This document shows, piece by piece, positions 47,260 to 56,193 of a stretch of 64,000 nt of DNA; position 1 is the stretch's first letter, and every line of letters begins with the position of its first letter. Origin of the DNA: Alteripontixanthobacter muriae. GTDB taxonomy: Bacteria > Pseudomonadota > Alphaproteobacteria > Sphingomonadales > Sphingomonadaceae. The stretch spans positions 1 to 64,000 of the forward strand of contig NZ_JAAFZT010000012.1 in assembly GCF_013336795.1 (NCBI RefSeq), written 5' to 3'. The notes beneath the pieces are model-generated. The model was given only the letters and a program-made list of their open reading frames with translations. It did no database searches and was not told the origin of the DNA. The position numbers were made by a program, and so were the translations under genes.

Positions 47260-47883
47260 ATGGGGCTGAGCGCCGAACGACTGAAGGCCGGTCTGGACGC
47301 CATCGCAGATAAGGAACCTGCGATGGCGCGCGCGCTCGCACTCGCCGGATACCCGCAGCCGCGCATCAGCTCTCCGGGGTATCGCACCCTGCTGCGCACG
47401 ATTGTCGGGCAGCAGGTGTCGGTCGCGGCGGCGGCATCGGTCTGGGGCAAGCTGGAGCTTGAACTTGGGGCCGAGATGAAGCCGGATGACCTGCTGGCGC
47501 GCGACTATGATGCCCTCCGCGCCTGCGGCCTCTCGCGGCAGAAACAGGGCTATGCCCGGTCGCTGTGCGAATTGCTTGCACGGGGCGAACTGGACCTCGA
47601 ACACCTGCCCGCCGACGACGAAGTGGCCATCGCAGAACTCACCCGCATTAAGGGTATCGGACGCTGGTCAGCCGAGATCTACCTGCTATTCGCCGAGGGG
47701 CGCGAGGATATCTGGCCCGCCGGAGACTTGGCGGTGATGGCGGGGATCGGCAAGATACTCGGCCTGCCGGAGCGCCCGAACGAAAGGCAGACGCGCGCAC
47801 TCGCCGAAGACTGGCGTCCGTTCCGCGGCTCGGCGGCGATCTTCACCTGGCACTACTACTCGCTAGGTTGTGTACCTGTCTGA
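47260..47883 (+). CDS. DNA-3-methyladenine glycosylase II-like protein
   Basis: 207 residues from ATG 47260. The HhH-GPD fold is shown by LLRTIVGQQVSVAAAASVWGKL, the helix-hairpin-helix AELTRIKGIGRWSAEIYLLF (about 126-144) and the catalytic Asp156 in WPAGDLAVM. It removes alkylated purines in base-excision repair. It lacks the N-terminal domain of E. coli AlkA, which is usual for alphaproteobacterial AlkA-like proteins. The last chromosomal gene before the accessory patch at 47927-50700. Confidence 0.9.
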   Translation: MGLSAERLKAGLDAIADKEPAMARALALAGYPQPRISSPGYRTLLRTIVGQQVSVAAAASVWGKLELELGAEMKPDDLLARDYDALRACGLSRQKQGYARSLCELLARGELDLEHLPADDEVAIAELTRIKGIGRWSAEIYLLFAEGREDIWPAGDLAVMAGIGKILGLPERPNERQTRALAEDWRPFRGSAAIFTWHYYSLGCVPV

Positions 47884-47926
47884 TCGGCCTCACCGCGTTC
47901 CCTTGAAGCTGGTGGATTAAGCTGCC

Positions 47927-48116
47927 TGTCCGCTTCCGACCCTATTGTGTTGAAAAACTCGGCCGCCGGCGCTCAGGTCCGAATTTTCGGCAACAATGAT
48001 TCAACGAAGCTCAGTCCTGTTAATCAATAATGCGCTCAGGATGCTACCCACGTTCCAAAGTTACCGGCGAAAAGTGGCTGCGGAGTTTTTCAACACAATA
48101 GACCCAAAAGCGGACA
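47927..48116. mobile_element. 190-bp MITE-like element with long terminal inverted repeats
   Basis: A perfect 19-bp inverted repeat (47942-47960 and 48083-48101) is extended outward by TGTCCGCTT (47927-47935) matching AAGCGGACA (48108-48116), and loosely inward. The 120-base centre has no coding frame. Size, absence of a gene and inverted ends fit a miniature inverted-repeat transposable element moved by a transposase encoded elsewhere. No target duplication is clear. Confidence 0.65.
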
Positions 48117-48147
48117 ATGTGGCTTTCGTTCGATCCTAATAAACCGC

Positions 48148-48588
48148 CTAGCGACTTTTCCGGATAAGCTCAGCGATCATCGGCTTGGTGAACTGGCTAA
48201 CGGGGTCGTCGGACTTGTCTGCTCTTCGATAATATTCCCCAGCATCGAATGCATCGAAAATTTCATAGAACGTGTTGGGAAATGGTTCGCTCAAATGGTC
48301 GCCCATCCAGCCGGTTAGAATCACCCATAATTCATTCACTACTTCATCACAGAAGGCGTAAGAACGTTCGCCCGCATGGAACCGCTTAGCAAGCTCAAAG
48401 CCAAAACTATCGAGGAAATTGGATGCCGTTTGACCGCGCTCGGTGGCCCACATAAGAACTTCATCCTCGGTAATTTCTACCGCGCCATCAGTGTCTATTT
48501 TTCCTGCAATCGTATCGAATATCTCGTCCATTGTGCTGGTAATGGCATCAAAAGCAGAACGACTGCAATCCACCCCAATAACAGACAT
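48148..48588 (-). CDS. Orphan hypothetical protein in accessory patch
   Basis: 146 residues from ATG 48588 (MSVIGVDCSRSAFDAITS); ATG 48615 is also in frame. Acidic, soluble, no signal or membrane helix, about three cysteines, Trp/Phe-rich middle (VVNELWVILTGWMGDHLSEPFPNTFYEIFDAFD). No known domain is recognised. It has lower GC than the flanks and lies between the MITE-like element and an AraC regulator read in the opposite direction, so it is probably acquired. The overall look resembles small immunity-type proteins, but there is no toxin gene beside it. Confidence 0.6.
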   Translation of the reverse strand: MSVIGVDCSRSAFDAITSTMDEIFDTIAGKIDTDGAVEITEDEVLMWATERGQTASNFLDSFGFELAKRFHAGERSYAFCDEVVNELWVILTGWMGDHLSEPFPNTFYEIFDAFDAGEYYRRADKSDDPVSQFTKPMIAELIRKSR

Positions 48589-48786
48589 CCGCTCGCCTTC
48601 AGCAGTTCGCCACAAGCAGACTGGCTGCTTTCTTCATTCTGTGCCAAAAGCTGCCCGTCGGTTAACGACGCCATTGCCGCCGTAGCGCAAACATTCGAGA
48701 GCTCTGTGAACGGTCTTCGCGAAAATGCGCAAGATCGGAAACGACCGGAAGATGTGGGCAGCATAATAGGGCGCAAGGAGACCGGT

Positions 48787-49665
48787 ATGAAACCTAACCA
48801 GAGATCATGTTACGCCAATCGTATCGAACGTGCGATTACCTTGATGCAGCAAAGGCTTGCCAACGGCGACGCACCAACGATTGACCAGTTGGCAGCGGCG
48901 GCAGCGCTCTCGAGCTACCACTTTCACCGTGTCTTTCGGGTCATGACCGGCGAAACTATCGGCGCAGCCCTCACGCGAGCGCGCCTCGGCGGAAGCCTGC
49001 CGATGCTCGACGATAGCATCATGGCAGCAACGGAGCGTGCCGGGTATTCAACGAGCCAAGCCCATGCGCGTGCTTTGAAAGAGCGGGCGAACGTAACCCC
49101 GTCGTTACTGAAGAATGACGTCGATCAACGCAGCAAGGTGGCAGCCGAACTGTCACGACCCGCAGTCGAGCGGAGTGAAACAATGCCAGCTCTCGAAATA
49201 GCGATCGAATCGCTAATGCCGCTTCGCCTCGCAGTCCTCCGCAACATCGGCGATTACAACGAACTCAACCACGGCTTTAACCTCCTTTTCGAGCGATTAA
49301 TGGAGCACATGTCTCCCGATAATATCTCGGGACTTTATGGTATACCATACGACGATCCCCGCGAGGTGGCAGCGCAAAACTGCCGTTTCGATTGCGCTGT
49401 CACGACGTTGGAGAGTGCAACAATCGGGAAGGGTGTCCACCAAACCCTGATTGCGGGAGGGCTTGCGCTACGCATGTCGCACGTGGGCGATTATGATGAG
49501 ATTCATCCAGCCATCGACGACCTTTATCGAGAAGCGGTCTTGGCCGAACTCTCAATTGCTAACGAGCCGTTGCTCATTCATTTTCTCGACGACCCCGAAG
49601 AAGTGCCGGTCGATCGGTTGCGGGCATATGTTTATCTTCCGCTCACCCCAGCAGCGTCTGCTTAA
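48787..49665 (+). CDS. AraC-family regulator with GyrI-like effector domain
   Basis: 292 residues from ATG 48787, with an AAGGAG site 7 bases before it. The N-terminal HTH is AraC type (IDQLAAAAALSSYHFHRVFRVMTGETI); the second HTH is divergent. The C-terminal half (about 135-285) is a GyrI-like/SOUL-type ligand domain beginning ALEIAIESLMPLRLAVLRNIGDYNELN. This Rob/SoxS-like layout typically senses hydrophobic or cationic compounds. The target genes are not obvious; the divergent neighbour is the orphan gene at 48148. Confidence 0.85.
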   Translation: MKPNQRSCYANRIERAITLMQQRLANGDAPTIDQLAAAAALSSYHFHRVFRVMTGETIGAALTRARLGGSLPMLDDSIMAATERAGYSTSQAHARALKERANVTPSLLKNDVDQRSKVAAELSRPAVERSETMPALEIAIESLMPLRLAVLRNIGDYNELNHGFNLLFERLMEHMSPDNISGLYGIPYDDPREVAAQNCRFDCAVTTLESATIGKGVHQTLIAGGLALRMSHVGDYDEIHPAIDDLYREAVLAELSIANEPLLIHFLDDPEEVPVDRLRAYVYLPLTPAASA

Positions 49666-49995
49666 TCAAACGACGTTCTAAAAACGGACGTTTCGGAATC
49701 CCACCCAAAATCGGCCGTTCGTCTATGAATTAGCAATTCCCGAAAGCCGACGTTCGATTTACGGATAGGCGCCGGGTTGTTGCAGTAGTAGCCAAAGATA
49801 CCAGCTTGCTAAACCACTGAAAAGATGCACTTTCATCCGTTTGACGCGGTGATGTTCACCCTGCATGTTTACAACACATCTGCGCTCTAAGCTGGAGAGC
49901 ATAATCAGCTCTCCGGCTTTCTCCTGCAGGTCATGGCCGGTCAGCTAACGATTCCACTACCCACTTGATCGGTCACATGGACCCGCGCATTCGTT
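49666..49995. other. Intergenic stretch with degenerate repeats and a hairpin
   Basis: 330 bases without a gene. 49685-49760 contains three related motifs (CGGACGTT, CGGCCGTTCG, CCGACGTTCG) and ACCCAAAATCGGCC, similar to the flank of the MITE-like element (ACCCAAAAGCGGAC). GGAGAGC (49894-49900) and GCTCTCC (49908-49914) form a perfect stem followed by GGCTTTCTCC, a possible end of transcripts from either side. Confidence 0.45.
49894..49914. terminator. Perfect 7-bp hairpin between convergent genes
   Basis: GGAGAGC-ATAATCA-GCTCTCC can be extended by C-G and T-G pairs to 9 bp. It lies between the AraC gene (plus) and the XRE gene (minus), which converge. The T content on the plus side is modest. 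Confidence 0.4.
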
Positions 49996-50208
49996 CTATC
50001 CCTCCGGCAGGGAAAAGAGTGTTTCGAAGGGTGTTTGAAGCGCGCGGGAAATCTTGAGAGCGAGGACGGTCGATGGAACGAAGACACCGTTTTCGACAGA
50101 ATTGATGGTCTTGCGGGTCACGTTCACGGAATCTGCGAGCTGCGCCTGGGTGAGCCCAGCTCTCCCGCGATGAAGTTTCATGGAGTTGTTCAGCCGCTCA
50201 CTCTCCAT
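49996..50208 (-). CDS. Small XRE-family regulator
   Basis: 70 residues from ATG 50208 (MESERLNNSMKLHRG), overlapping the upstream gene by 11 bases. It is a Cro/C1-type HTH with GLTQAQLADSVNVTRKTINSVENG and a short tail PSTVLALKISRALQTPFETLFSL, the compact type close to YgzD-like regulators of membrane-protein pairs. It probably represses its own operon through the palindrome at 50669-50684. An in-frame ATG at 50265 would extend into the upstream gene and is less likely. Confidence 0.85.
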   Translation of the reverse strand: MESERLNNSMKLHRGRAGLTQAQLADSVNVTRKTINSVENGVFVPSTVLALKISRALQTPFETLFSLPEG

Positions 50209-50620
50209 CAGGCAGCGCCCGTTCCATGACGGCGAAACGAATGACCGGAGCCGAAACGCCGACAATCAGAACCGCGCGCAGCAAGTCATCGGCGGGCGCG
50301 GTGGTATTGCTCGCGGCGAAGAGGGCAAGGATGGCGCAAACGATGAAAATCCAGTATCCCCAGTTGAATGCGGTGCGACGATTTCGGCGGGTAAGCTCGT
50401 CTTCTACCGTCGTTCTCTCGCGGGTGAAGGCCGGAGCGAGCAACGCGACCAAGGTGACGGTCCACAAGGTGACGGCTGATGCGCTCAAAAAGGAATGGAT
50501 GCTTTCCACCAGCGCATCTTGCACCAATTGGATCTCCATCATCTGCCACACGGCGAAAGCGATTCCGTTCGACAAAAGAAAACCTGCCCGGCCCCTCGAG
50601 ATTTGGTCGACTGTCAACAT
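50198..50620 (-). CDS. Four-helix membrane protein paired with XRE regulator
   Basis: 140 residues from ATG 50620 with a GGAGGG ribosome site. About four membrane helices: GFLLSNGIAFAVWQMMEI, FLSASAVTLWTVTLVALLAPAF, FNWGYWIFIVCAILALFAA and LLRAVLIVGVSAPVIRFAVM. No family is recognised. The order membrane protein then HTH regulator, with overlapping ends, is a known type of small autoregulated unit, but the function of this one is open. Confidence 0.7.
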   Translation of the reverse strand: MLTVDQISRGRAGFLLSNGIAFAVWQMMEIQLVQDALVESIHSFLSASAVTLWTVTLVALLAPAFTRERTTVEDELTRRNRRTAFNWGYWIFIVCAILALFAASNTTAPADDLLRAVLIVGVSAPVIRFAVMERALPDGE

Positions 50621-50668
50621 GATACCCTCCCTGCAACGCATCTGAATGAGTAGTAAAGGTTACTTTAG

Positions 50669-50684
50669 GAGTAGTCAACTACTC
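50669..50684. promoter_or_regulatory. Perfect palindrome, likely XRE operator
   Basis: GAGTAGT-CA-ACTACTC is a 16-bp inverted repeat with 7-bp arms, 49 bases upstream of the membrane-protein start. A further GAGTAGT half-site lies at 50648-50654. It is placed to repress the 50620-49996 operon and perhaps affect the divergent S9 peptidase gene. Confidence 0.65.
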
Positions 50685-50769
50685 TTGATATCCCTCATTG
50701 CTTCCCGTTTTCTTGCCACTCCCCGCGCCGAACCTTGCAAGTGTTGTCTCTGCACCCAAAAAGGAGTGC

Positions 50770-52776
50770 ATGACAGCATCAGCACAAAGCACCGCCCCCG
50801 CCCACAACCCTGATCTGGCGAAGGTGCCGCTGATCCCCCGCAACGCCTTGTTCGGGAATCCGACCAGAGCGGCGGGCAAGATCAGCCCTGATGGCGAATG
50901 GCTCAGCTGGCTGGCACCGAAGGACGGTGTTCTGAATGTCTGGATGGCGCCCTTCTCCAATCCTGACGACGCCCGGGTGATGACCAAGGCGACCGACCGC
51001 CCAATCCGGCAGTATTTCTGGGCACCCGATTCGCGCAGCCTGCTCTACATCCAGGACAAGGGCGGCGACGAGAATTTCCTGCTTTATGGCGTCGACATCG
51101 CCAGCGGCGAGGAGCGAACCTTAACTCCCTTCGACAATACGCGGGTGCAGATTGCCGGTGCTTCGGAAACCATCCGCGACCGCATTCTGGTCGGGCTGAA
51201 CAACCGCGATGCGCAATATCACGATATCTGGATGCTCGATCTGAACTCGGGCGAGTTGACGGAGGTATTGCGCAACGAAGGTTACGCCGGCTTCCTCGCG
51301 GACGACAGCCTCGTCATCCGCATGGCCATCAAGCCGAACGAAGCCGGAGGAATGGATTACTTCGCGGTTGAAGACGGCACCGTGGCGGAGGAGCCCACGG
51401 AAAGCACGACACTTGCCGACAGCCTGACGACCAGCCCGGCAGGCTACACCACGGACGGACAGACCTTGTACTGGATCGACAGCCGGGGCCGGAACACCGC
51501 GGCGCTGATCGCCGAAAATACGAAGTCCGGCGAACGGCGGGTGATCGCGGAAGACGACCGTGCAGACATCGGCAGCGCGATGCAGCATCAACAGACGGGC
51601 GAGGTGCAGGCCTATTCCGTCAATTACCTGCGGAACGAATGGACCGCTCTCGATCCGGAAATCGGCAAGTCGCTCGATTTCCTGCGGGACAATCTGAAAG
51701 GCGCTTTCGGCGTCCAGTCGAGGACTCGCGACGATACCAGATGGATCGTCGCCAACGACCCGCTGACGGAGCCGGCGCAGAGCTGGATCTACGACCGCGA
51801 AGCCGGATCGCTGACGCCGTTCTATACTGCGCGGCCCGAGTTGGAAGGAGCGCCGCTCCAGCCGATGCAGGCATTCGAAATTACGGCGCGTGACGGTCTG
51901 ACCCTGCCCAGCTATCTTACGCTGCCCGCCATCTCTGCTCCCGATGCCGAGGGGAAGCCGACGAAAGCCGTACCCATGGTCCTGCTGGTGCATGGCGGGC
52001 CGTGGGCGCGCGATGCCTACGGCTTCAACGGGATGCATCAATGGCTCGCCAATCGTGGCTATGCGGTTCTGAGCGTGAACTTTCGCGGCTCCACCGGTTT
52101 CGGCAAGGACTTCATCTCGGCCGGCGACCTCCAGTGGGGCAAGGCCATGCATGACGATTTGCTCGATGCAGTCGAGTGGGCGGTGGAGCGGGGGGTGACC
52201 GAAAGCGACAAGGTCGCGATCATGGGCGGATCCTACGGCGGCTATGCGACGCTTGCGGGGCTCGCCTTCACGCCCGAAGTCTTCGCCTGCGGGGTGGATA
52301 TCGTCGGACCTTCCAATTTGCAGACGCTGCTGGAAACAATTCCTCCCTATTGGGTGCCGATGATCCGGCAGTTCCACGACCGGATGGGCGATCCGAACAC
52401 GGAAGACGGCCTCGCCTTGCTGAAGGAGCGCAGCCCGCTCCACAGTGCCGAGCGCATCGTGCGGCCGCTGCTGATCGCGCAAGGGGCGAATGATCCCCGC
52501 GTCAACCAGGCCGAAAGCGACCAGATCGTCGACGCCATGCGGACACGCGACATTCCCGTGACATACGTGCTTTACCCCGACGAAGGGCATGGTTTTGCCA
52601 AGCCTGCCAACAACATCGCCTTCAATGCCATCGCAGAGAATTTCCTCGCGCAGTTCCTCGGCGGCAGAGCCGAGGAAATCGGCGGTACGCTGCACGATGC
52701 CACGGCGGAAATCGTGACGGGAGCCGAATTCGTCGAAGGGTTGGAAGCAGCGCAGATCAGGAATGAGGATGCCTAG
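50770..52776 (+). CDS. S9-family prolyl oligopeptidase-like peptidase
   Basis: 668 residues from ATG 50770. The N-terminal two-thirds looks like a beta-propeller (SPDGEWLSWLAPKDG, FWAPDSRSLLYIQDKGGDENF). The C-terminal alpha/beta hydrolase has catalytic Ser488 in GGSYGGYA, Asp575 in NDPRV and His607 in EGHGF. No signal peptide is visible, so it is likely cytoplasmic. It cleaves peptides, probably after proline or as a dipeptidyl/acylaminoacyl peptidase. The AAGGAG sequence is only 3 bases before the ATG, which is tight. Confidence 0.93.
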   Translation: MTASAQSTAPAHNPDLAKVPLIPRNALFGNPTRAAGKISPDGEWLSWLAPKDGVLNVWMAPFSNPDDARVMTKATDRPIRQYFWAPDSRSLLYIQDKGGDENFLLYGVDIASGEERTLTPFDNTRVQIAGASETIRDRILVGLNNRDAQYHDIWMLDLNSGELTEVLRNEGYAGFLADDSLVIRMAIKPNEAGGMDYFAVEDGTVAEEPTESTTLADSLTTSPAGYTTDGQTLYWIDSRGRNTAALIAENTKSGERRVIAEDDRADIGSAMQHQQTGEVQAYSVNYLRNEWTALDPEIGKSLDFLRDNLKGAFGVQSRTRDDTRWIVANDPLTEPAQSWIYDREAGSLTPFYTARPELEGAPLQPMQAFEITARDGLTLPSYLTLPAISAPDAEGKPTKAVPMVLLVHGGPWARDAYGFNGMHQWLANRGYAVLSVNFRGSTGFGKDFISAGDLQWGKAMHDDLLDAVEWAVERGVTESDKVAIMGGSYGGYATLAGLAFTPEVFACGVDIVGPSNLQTLLETIPPYWVPMIRQFHDRMGDPNTEDGLALLKERSPLHSAERIVRPLLIAQGANDPRVNQAESDQIVDAMRTRDIPVTYVLYPDEGHGFAKPANNIAFNAIAENFLAQFLGGRAEEIGGTLHDATAEIVTGAEFVEGLEAAQIRNEDA

Positions 52777-52847
52777 AGTGCTAGGCTGCTGACAAAGGCT
52801 CGACCGCTGGCTATTACCTGCGCAAAGAACAGGGCAGGAGAGAGACT

Positions 52848-53654
52848 TTGGGTGAGCGCAAGGCGATTTTCATTACCGGCGGCGGCTCTGGCATCGGTCA
52901 GGCTATCGCAGCCTATTTTGGCGGGCGCGGTTGGTTCGTCGGGCTTGGCGATATCGATGCGGACGGCATGCGCAAGACCGAGGCGATGCTGCCCGGAGGC
53001 TATTCCTACAGCCACGAATTCGACGTTCGCGACCGCGATGCCTGGGACCGGGCGCTATCCTCCTTCAACACCGCCGCCGGCGGGCGGATCGATGTTCTTG
53101 TCAACAATGCGGGCATTCCGCTGGGCGGATCGCTGACGGAGAACTCGGTCGAGGAGATCGAGCGCTGCCTCGACATCAATCTGAAGGGCGTGCTGTTCGG
53201 CGCGCAGGCTGTCTATCCTTACCTGCAGAAGAGCGCACCGGAATCCTGCCTGCTGAACACCGCCAGCGCGGCCGGTATCTACGGCACCAGCGGCGCATCG
53301 GTCTATTCCGCGACCAAGTTCGGGGTTCGCGCCGTGACGGAGGCGCTGGATGCGGAATGGAGCGAGGACAACATCAGGGTGCGCTCCATCATGCCGGCCT
53401 TCATCGACACGCCGCTGCTGGAACATGCGCCCAATCAGCGCAGCAACGAGAACATCCGTCAGCGCGTGACCGACGCCGGGCTGGAGATCACGCCCGTCCT
53501 GCAGGTGGCGCAGGCGGCCTGGGACGCAGTTCATGGCGAAAGGCTGCACACTACGGTCGGCAAGACGGCGAAGGCCCTCGCCTTCGGCACGCGGTGGATG
53601 CCCGGCAGAGTGCGGAAACGCGCGCGCGATGCAGCGCAGCCGCTCGGCCGCTGA
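52848..53654 (+). CDS. Short-chain dehydrogenase/reductase
   Basis: 268 residues from TTG 52848, with a CAGGAGAG site just upstream. Cofactor motif TGGGSGIGQA (about 10-19), NNAG, NTASAAG with the catalytic Ser, and Y153-S-A-T-K157 are classic SDR elements. Substrate unknown. The divergent start and tail to the phhB gene (convergent, 5 bases apart at the ends) suggest no operon. Confidence 0.88.
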   Translation: MGERKAIFITGGGSGIGQAIAAYFGGRGWFVGLGDIDADGMRKTEAMLPGGYSYSHEFDVRDRDAWDRALSSFNTAAGGRIDVLVNNAGIPLGGSLTENSVEEIERCLDINLKGVLFGAQAVYPYLQKSAPESCLLNTASAAGIYGTSGASVYSATKFGVRAVTEALDAEWSEDNIRVRSIMPAFIDTPLLEHAPNQRSNENIRQRVTDAGLEITPVLQVAQAAWDAVHGERLHTTVGKTAKALAFGTRWMPGRVRKRARDAAQPLGR

Positions 53655-53658
53655 GGGA

Positions 53659-53949
53659 TCAAAGCAAAGCGTCGATCGCCTTGGCCATCGTCAGGTCGCG
53701 CTGGGTCAGCCCGTCAGCGTCATGGGTGGTCAGCGCGATTGTCACGCGGTTGTAAACGTTGGACCATTCGGGGTGGTGATCCTGCGAATCGGCCAGCAGG
53801 GCCACACGGGTCATGAAACCGAAGGCCTCGCTGAAATCGGCGAAGGTGAACTGCCGCTCGATGGCTTTCCCGCTGCGGACTTCGGACCATTCGGGCAAAT
53901 CATTCAGCGCGGCTGCGCGTTCTGCGTCATTCAGTCTGGCCAGGGTCAT
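53659..53949 (-). CDS. phhB: 4a-hydroxytetrahydrobiopterin dehydratase
   Basis: 96 residues of the DCoH/PhhB family: [50 protein letters not shown] contains the active-site histidines of the DHHPEW motif. It recycles the pterin cofactor of aromatic-amino-acid hydroxylases. No phenylalanine hydroxylase gene is near, which is common. Convergent with the SDR gene. Confidence 0.93.
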   Translation of the reverse strand: MTLARLNDAERAAALNDLPEWSEVRSGKAIERQFTFADFSEAFGFMTRVALLADSQDHHPEWSNVYNRVTIALTTHDADGLTQRDLTMAKAIDALL

Positions 53950-54002
53950 GAGGCGTCTCCTTCGCTTGTTCGCTGGCGGCCTTTCGCCTAACGCACACCC
54001 TC

Positions 54003-54644
54003 ATGCAAGATGCAGCAAGTCAGGGGGCAGCGGAGGCCGGCGTGCAGGCTGCACTTGTCGCGCGCGATCTGTATTGCCGACGTGGCGAGCGTCCGCTCTT
54101 CGGCGGGCTAAACATCACGCTCGAGGCTGGTGAAGCGCTGCATCTGGTCGGTCCGAACGGCATCGGCAAGACCAGTCTGTTGCAGATGCTTGCGGGGCTG
54201 CGGAAGCCTGCAAGGCATGGCAGCTTCAATGCAGCAGGGCCGCCGGGTGATGTCCTCTGGCAAGGAATCGTCAGCTATCTGGAGGACCGCACGGCGCTGG
54301 ACGCGGAGCTGCCGCTGGCCGACGCGCTCGCCTTCTGGGCTAGGCTGGACGGACGTCCGGTCCGGTTGGAACCATACGGGCTGGCGGATTTGGCCGATGT
54401 TCCCGTGCGTTATCTCTCGACCGGGCAACGCCGCCGCGCAGGTTTCGCCCGCCTCTCCTTGCAGCGCGCCGACCACTGGCTGCTGGACGAGCCGCTGAAC
54501 GGGCTCGACACCCAGGGCTGCGGCATGGTGGAATCGCTGATTGCCGAAAAGCGCGAGGCGGGCGGTATCGTTATCGTCGCGTCGCATCAGCCGATCGCGG
54601 TGCCCGGCCTCCGCACCCTTGATCTGCGCGATCATCCCTGGTGA
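54003..54644 (+). CDS. ccmA: Cytochrome c biogenesis heme exporter ATPase CcmA
   Basis: 213 residues. Walker A GPNGIGKTS, the signature LSTGQRRRAG and Walker B WLLDEPLNGLD are intact; the H-loop is in VASHQP. CcmA with CcmB drives heme delivery to CcmE in system I cytochrome c maturation. ccmB follows directly. Confidence 0.92.
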   Translation: MQDAASQGAAEAGVQAALVARDLYCRRGERPLFGGLNITLEAGEALHLVGPNGIGKTSLLQMLAGLRKPARHGSFNAAGPPGDVLWQGIVSYLEDRTALDAELPLADALAFWARLDGRPVRLEPYGLADLADVPVRYLSTGQRRRAGFARLSLQRADHWLLDEPLNGLDTQGCGMVESLIAEKREAGGIVIVASHQPIAVPGLRTLDLRDHPW

Positions 54645-55303
54645 TGCGTGTCTTCGCCACCCTGCTACGCCGCGATCTGGCGATGCTCCTGCCGGGCGGA
54701 CGACGCGGACAAAGCCTACTGCCGTTCCTGTTCTTTCTGGCAATCGCGATGCTCTACCCTTTCGCCGTGGGACCGGATGCCGACCTTCTGAGGCGCACCG
54801 GCGGCGGCGTCATCTGGGTTGCAGCCCTCCTCGCATCCATCCTGCCGCTGGACCGGCTCGTGGCACCCGATATCGAGCAGGGTGTCTTCGATCAGCTGGC
54901 CATACGCGGTATTGCCGACGAAGCGGCCATAGCCATTCGCGTGCTTGCGCATTGGCTGAGTTTCGCCCCGCTGCTGATGGTGGCAGCCCTCCCCGCATCG
55001 GTGCTGCTCAATCTGGATGGCTCTACCTTGAGCATCGTCGTTCTGGGTTTGCTGGCCGGAACGCCTGGCCTTGCCGCAATCGGAGTTACCATCGCTGCAC
55101 TTACGGCCGGACTTCGCGGCGGCACCGCACTGGCAGGACTGCTTCTGGTGCCGCTGGCGACGCCAATCCTGATCTTTGGCGCCGGCAGCCTTGCACGACC
55201 CGATGACGGAGGCATTTTGCTCGCCGCCGCGATCAGCCTCGTGGCGCTCGCCATTGCGCCATTCGCTGGCGGTGCCGCCATCCGGGCGGCGCGGGACAGC
55301 TAG
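54644..55303 (+). CDS. ccmB: Heme exporter membrane protein CcmB
   Basis: 219 residues with about six membrane helices (SLLPFLFFLAIAMLYPFAV, GGVIWVAALLASILPLDRL). ATG 54644 overlaps the ccmA TGA (TGATG); GTG 54641 is also possible. The LPLDRLVAPDIEQGVFDQL block is typical of CcmB. ccmC and later genes are not adjacent. Its TAG shares bases with the TAG of convergent map. Confidence 0.92.
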   Translation: MRVFATLLRRDLAMLLPGGRRGQSLLPFLFFLAIAMLYPFAVGPDADLLRRTGGGVIWVAALLASILPLDRLVAPDIEQGVFDQLAIRGIADEAAIAIRVLAHWLSFAPLLMVAALPASVLLNLDGSTLSIVVLGLLAGTPGLAAIGVTIAALTAGLRGGTALAGLLLVPLATPILIFGAGSLARPDDGGILLAAAISLVALAIAPFAGGAAIRAARDS

Positions 55304-56130
55304 ACCGCGTAAGGCGGTTTGTGCAGGCCGGTCGGGCTGAGCGTGAATATCTCGTTGCCCGTTTCGGTAATTCCGATCGAATGTTCGAACTGCGCCGACA
55401 GCGACTTGTCGCGAGTAACCGCCGTCCAGCCATCGTTGAGCAGCTTCACCCAGGCCTTGCCCGCGTTGATCATGGGTTCGATGGTCATGAACATGCCGGG
55501 CTTCAATTCCGGACCCGTTCCCGCCTTCGCCGCATGCACGACTTCGGGCGCGTCATGGAACAGGCGACCGAGGCCATGGCCGCAGAATTCGCGAACCACG
55601 CCGTAACGGTATTGCCGGGCATGCGCCTCGATCGCCGCACCGATATCGCCCAGCCGCGCACCGGGCTGTGCAGCCTCGATCCCCAGCATCAGGCATTCAT
55701 GTGTCACGTCCACCAGCCGACGAGCTTTCAGCGATACGTCGCCCACCATGTACATCCGGCTGGTGTCGCCGTGCCAGCCGTCCAGCAGCGGGGTGACGTC
55801 GACATTGACGATGTCGCCTTCCTTCAGGATTTTTTCAGAGGGAATGCCGTGGCAGACGACATGGTTGATCGAGATGCAGCAGCTATGCTCGTAGCCGCGA
55901 TAGCCCATCGTTGCCGGAACTGCGCCATTGTCCAACGTCATTTCACGGACCCTGTCGTCGATGGCGGCTGTGGTGATGCCCGGTTCGACCATGCGAGCCA
56001 CCTCGTCGAGGATCTCTGCGGCCAATGCCCCGGCCCGGCGCATTCCTGCGAATCCGGCTTCGGTGTGCAGCTTGATCGTGCCGTCGCGAATGACGGTCTC
56101 GTTGCCGTCGATGGTCTGATATTGAGTCAT
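55300..56130 (-). CDS. map: Type I methionine aminopeptidase
   Basis: 276 residues of the MetAP family. The metal-binding residues lie in NVDVTPLLDGWHGDTSRM, REFCGHGLGRLFHDAPEV and MFMTIEPMINAGKA; HSIGITETGNEIFTLS closes the site. It removes the initiator methionine. The stop shares the CTAG overlap with ccmB. Confidence 0.96.
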   Translation of the reverse strand: MTQYQTIDGNETVIRDGTIKLHTEAGFAGMRRAGALAAEILDEVARMVEPGITTAAIDDRVREMTLDNGAVPATMGYRGYEHSCCISINHVVCHGIPSEKILKEGDIVNVDVTPLLDGWHGDTSRMYMVGDVSLKARRLVDVTHECLMLGIEAAQPGARLGDIGAAIEAHARQYRYGVVREFCGHGLGRLFHDAPEVVHAAKAGTGPELKPGMFMTIEPMINAGKAWVKLLNDGWTAVTRDKSLSAQFEHSIGITETGNEIFTLSPTGLHKPPYAV

Positions 56131-56193
56131 GCCTGCAGATGTAGCGTTACCCTGAAGAAATTGCGAGGGGTGCCACCGCGGCTTCTTCCCGTC

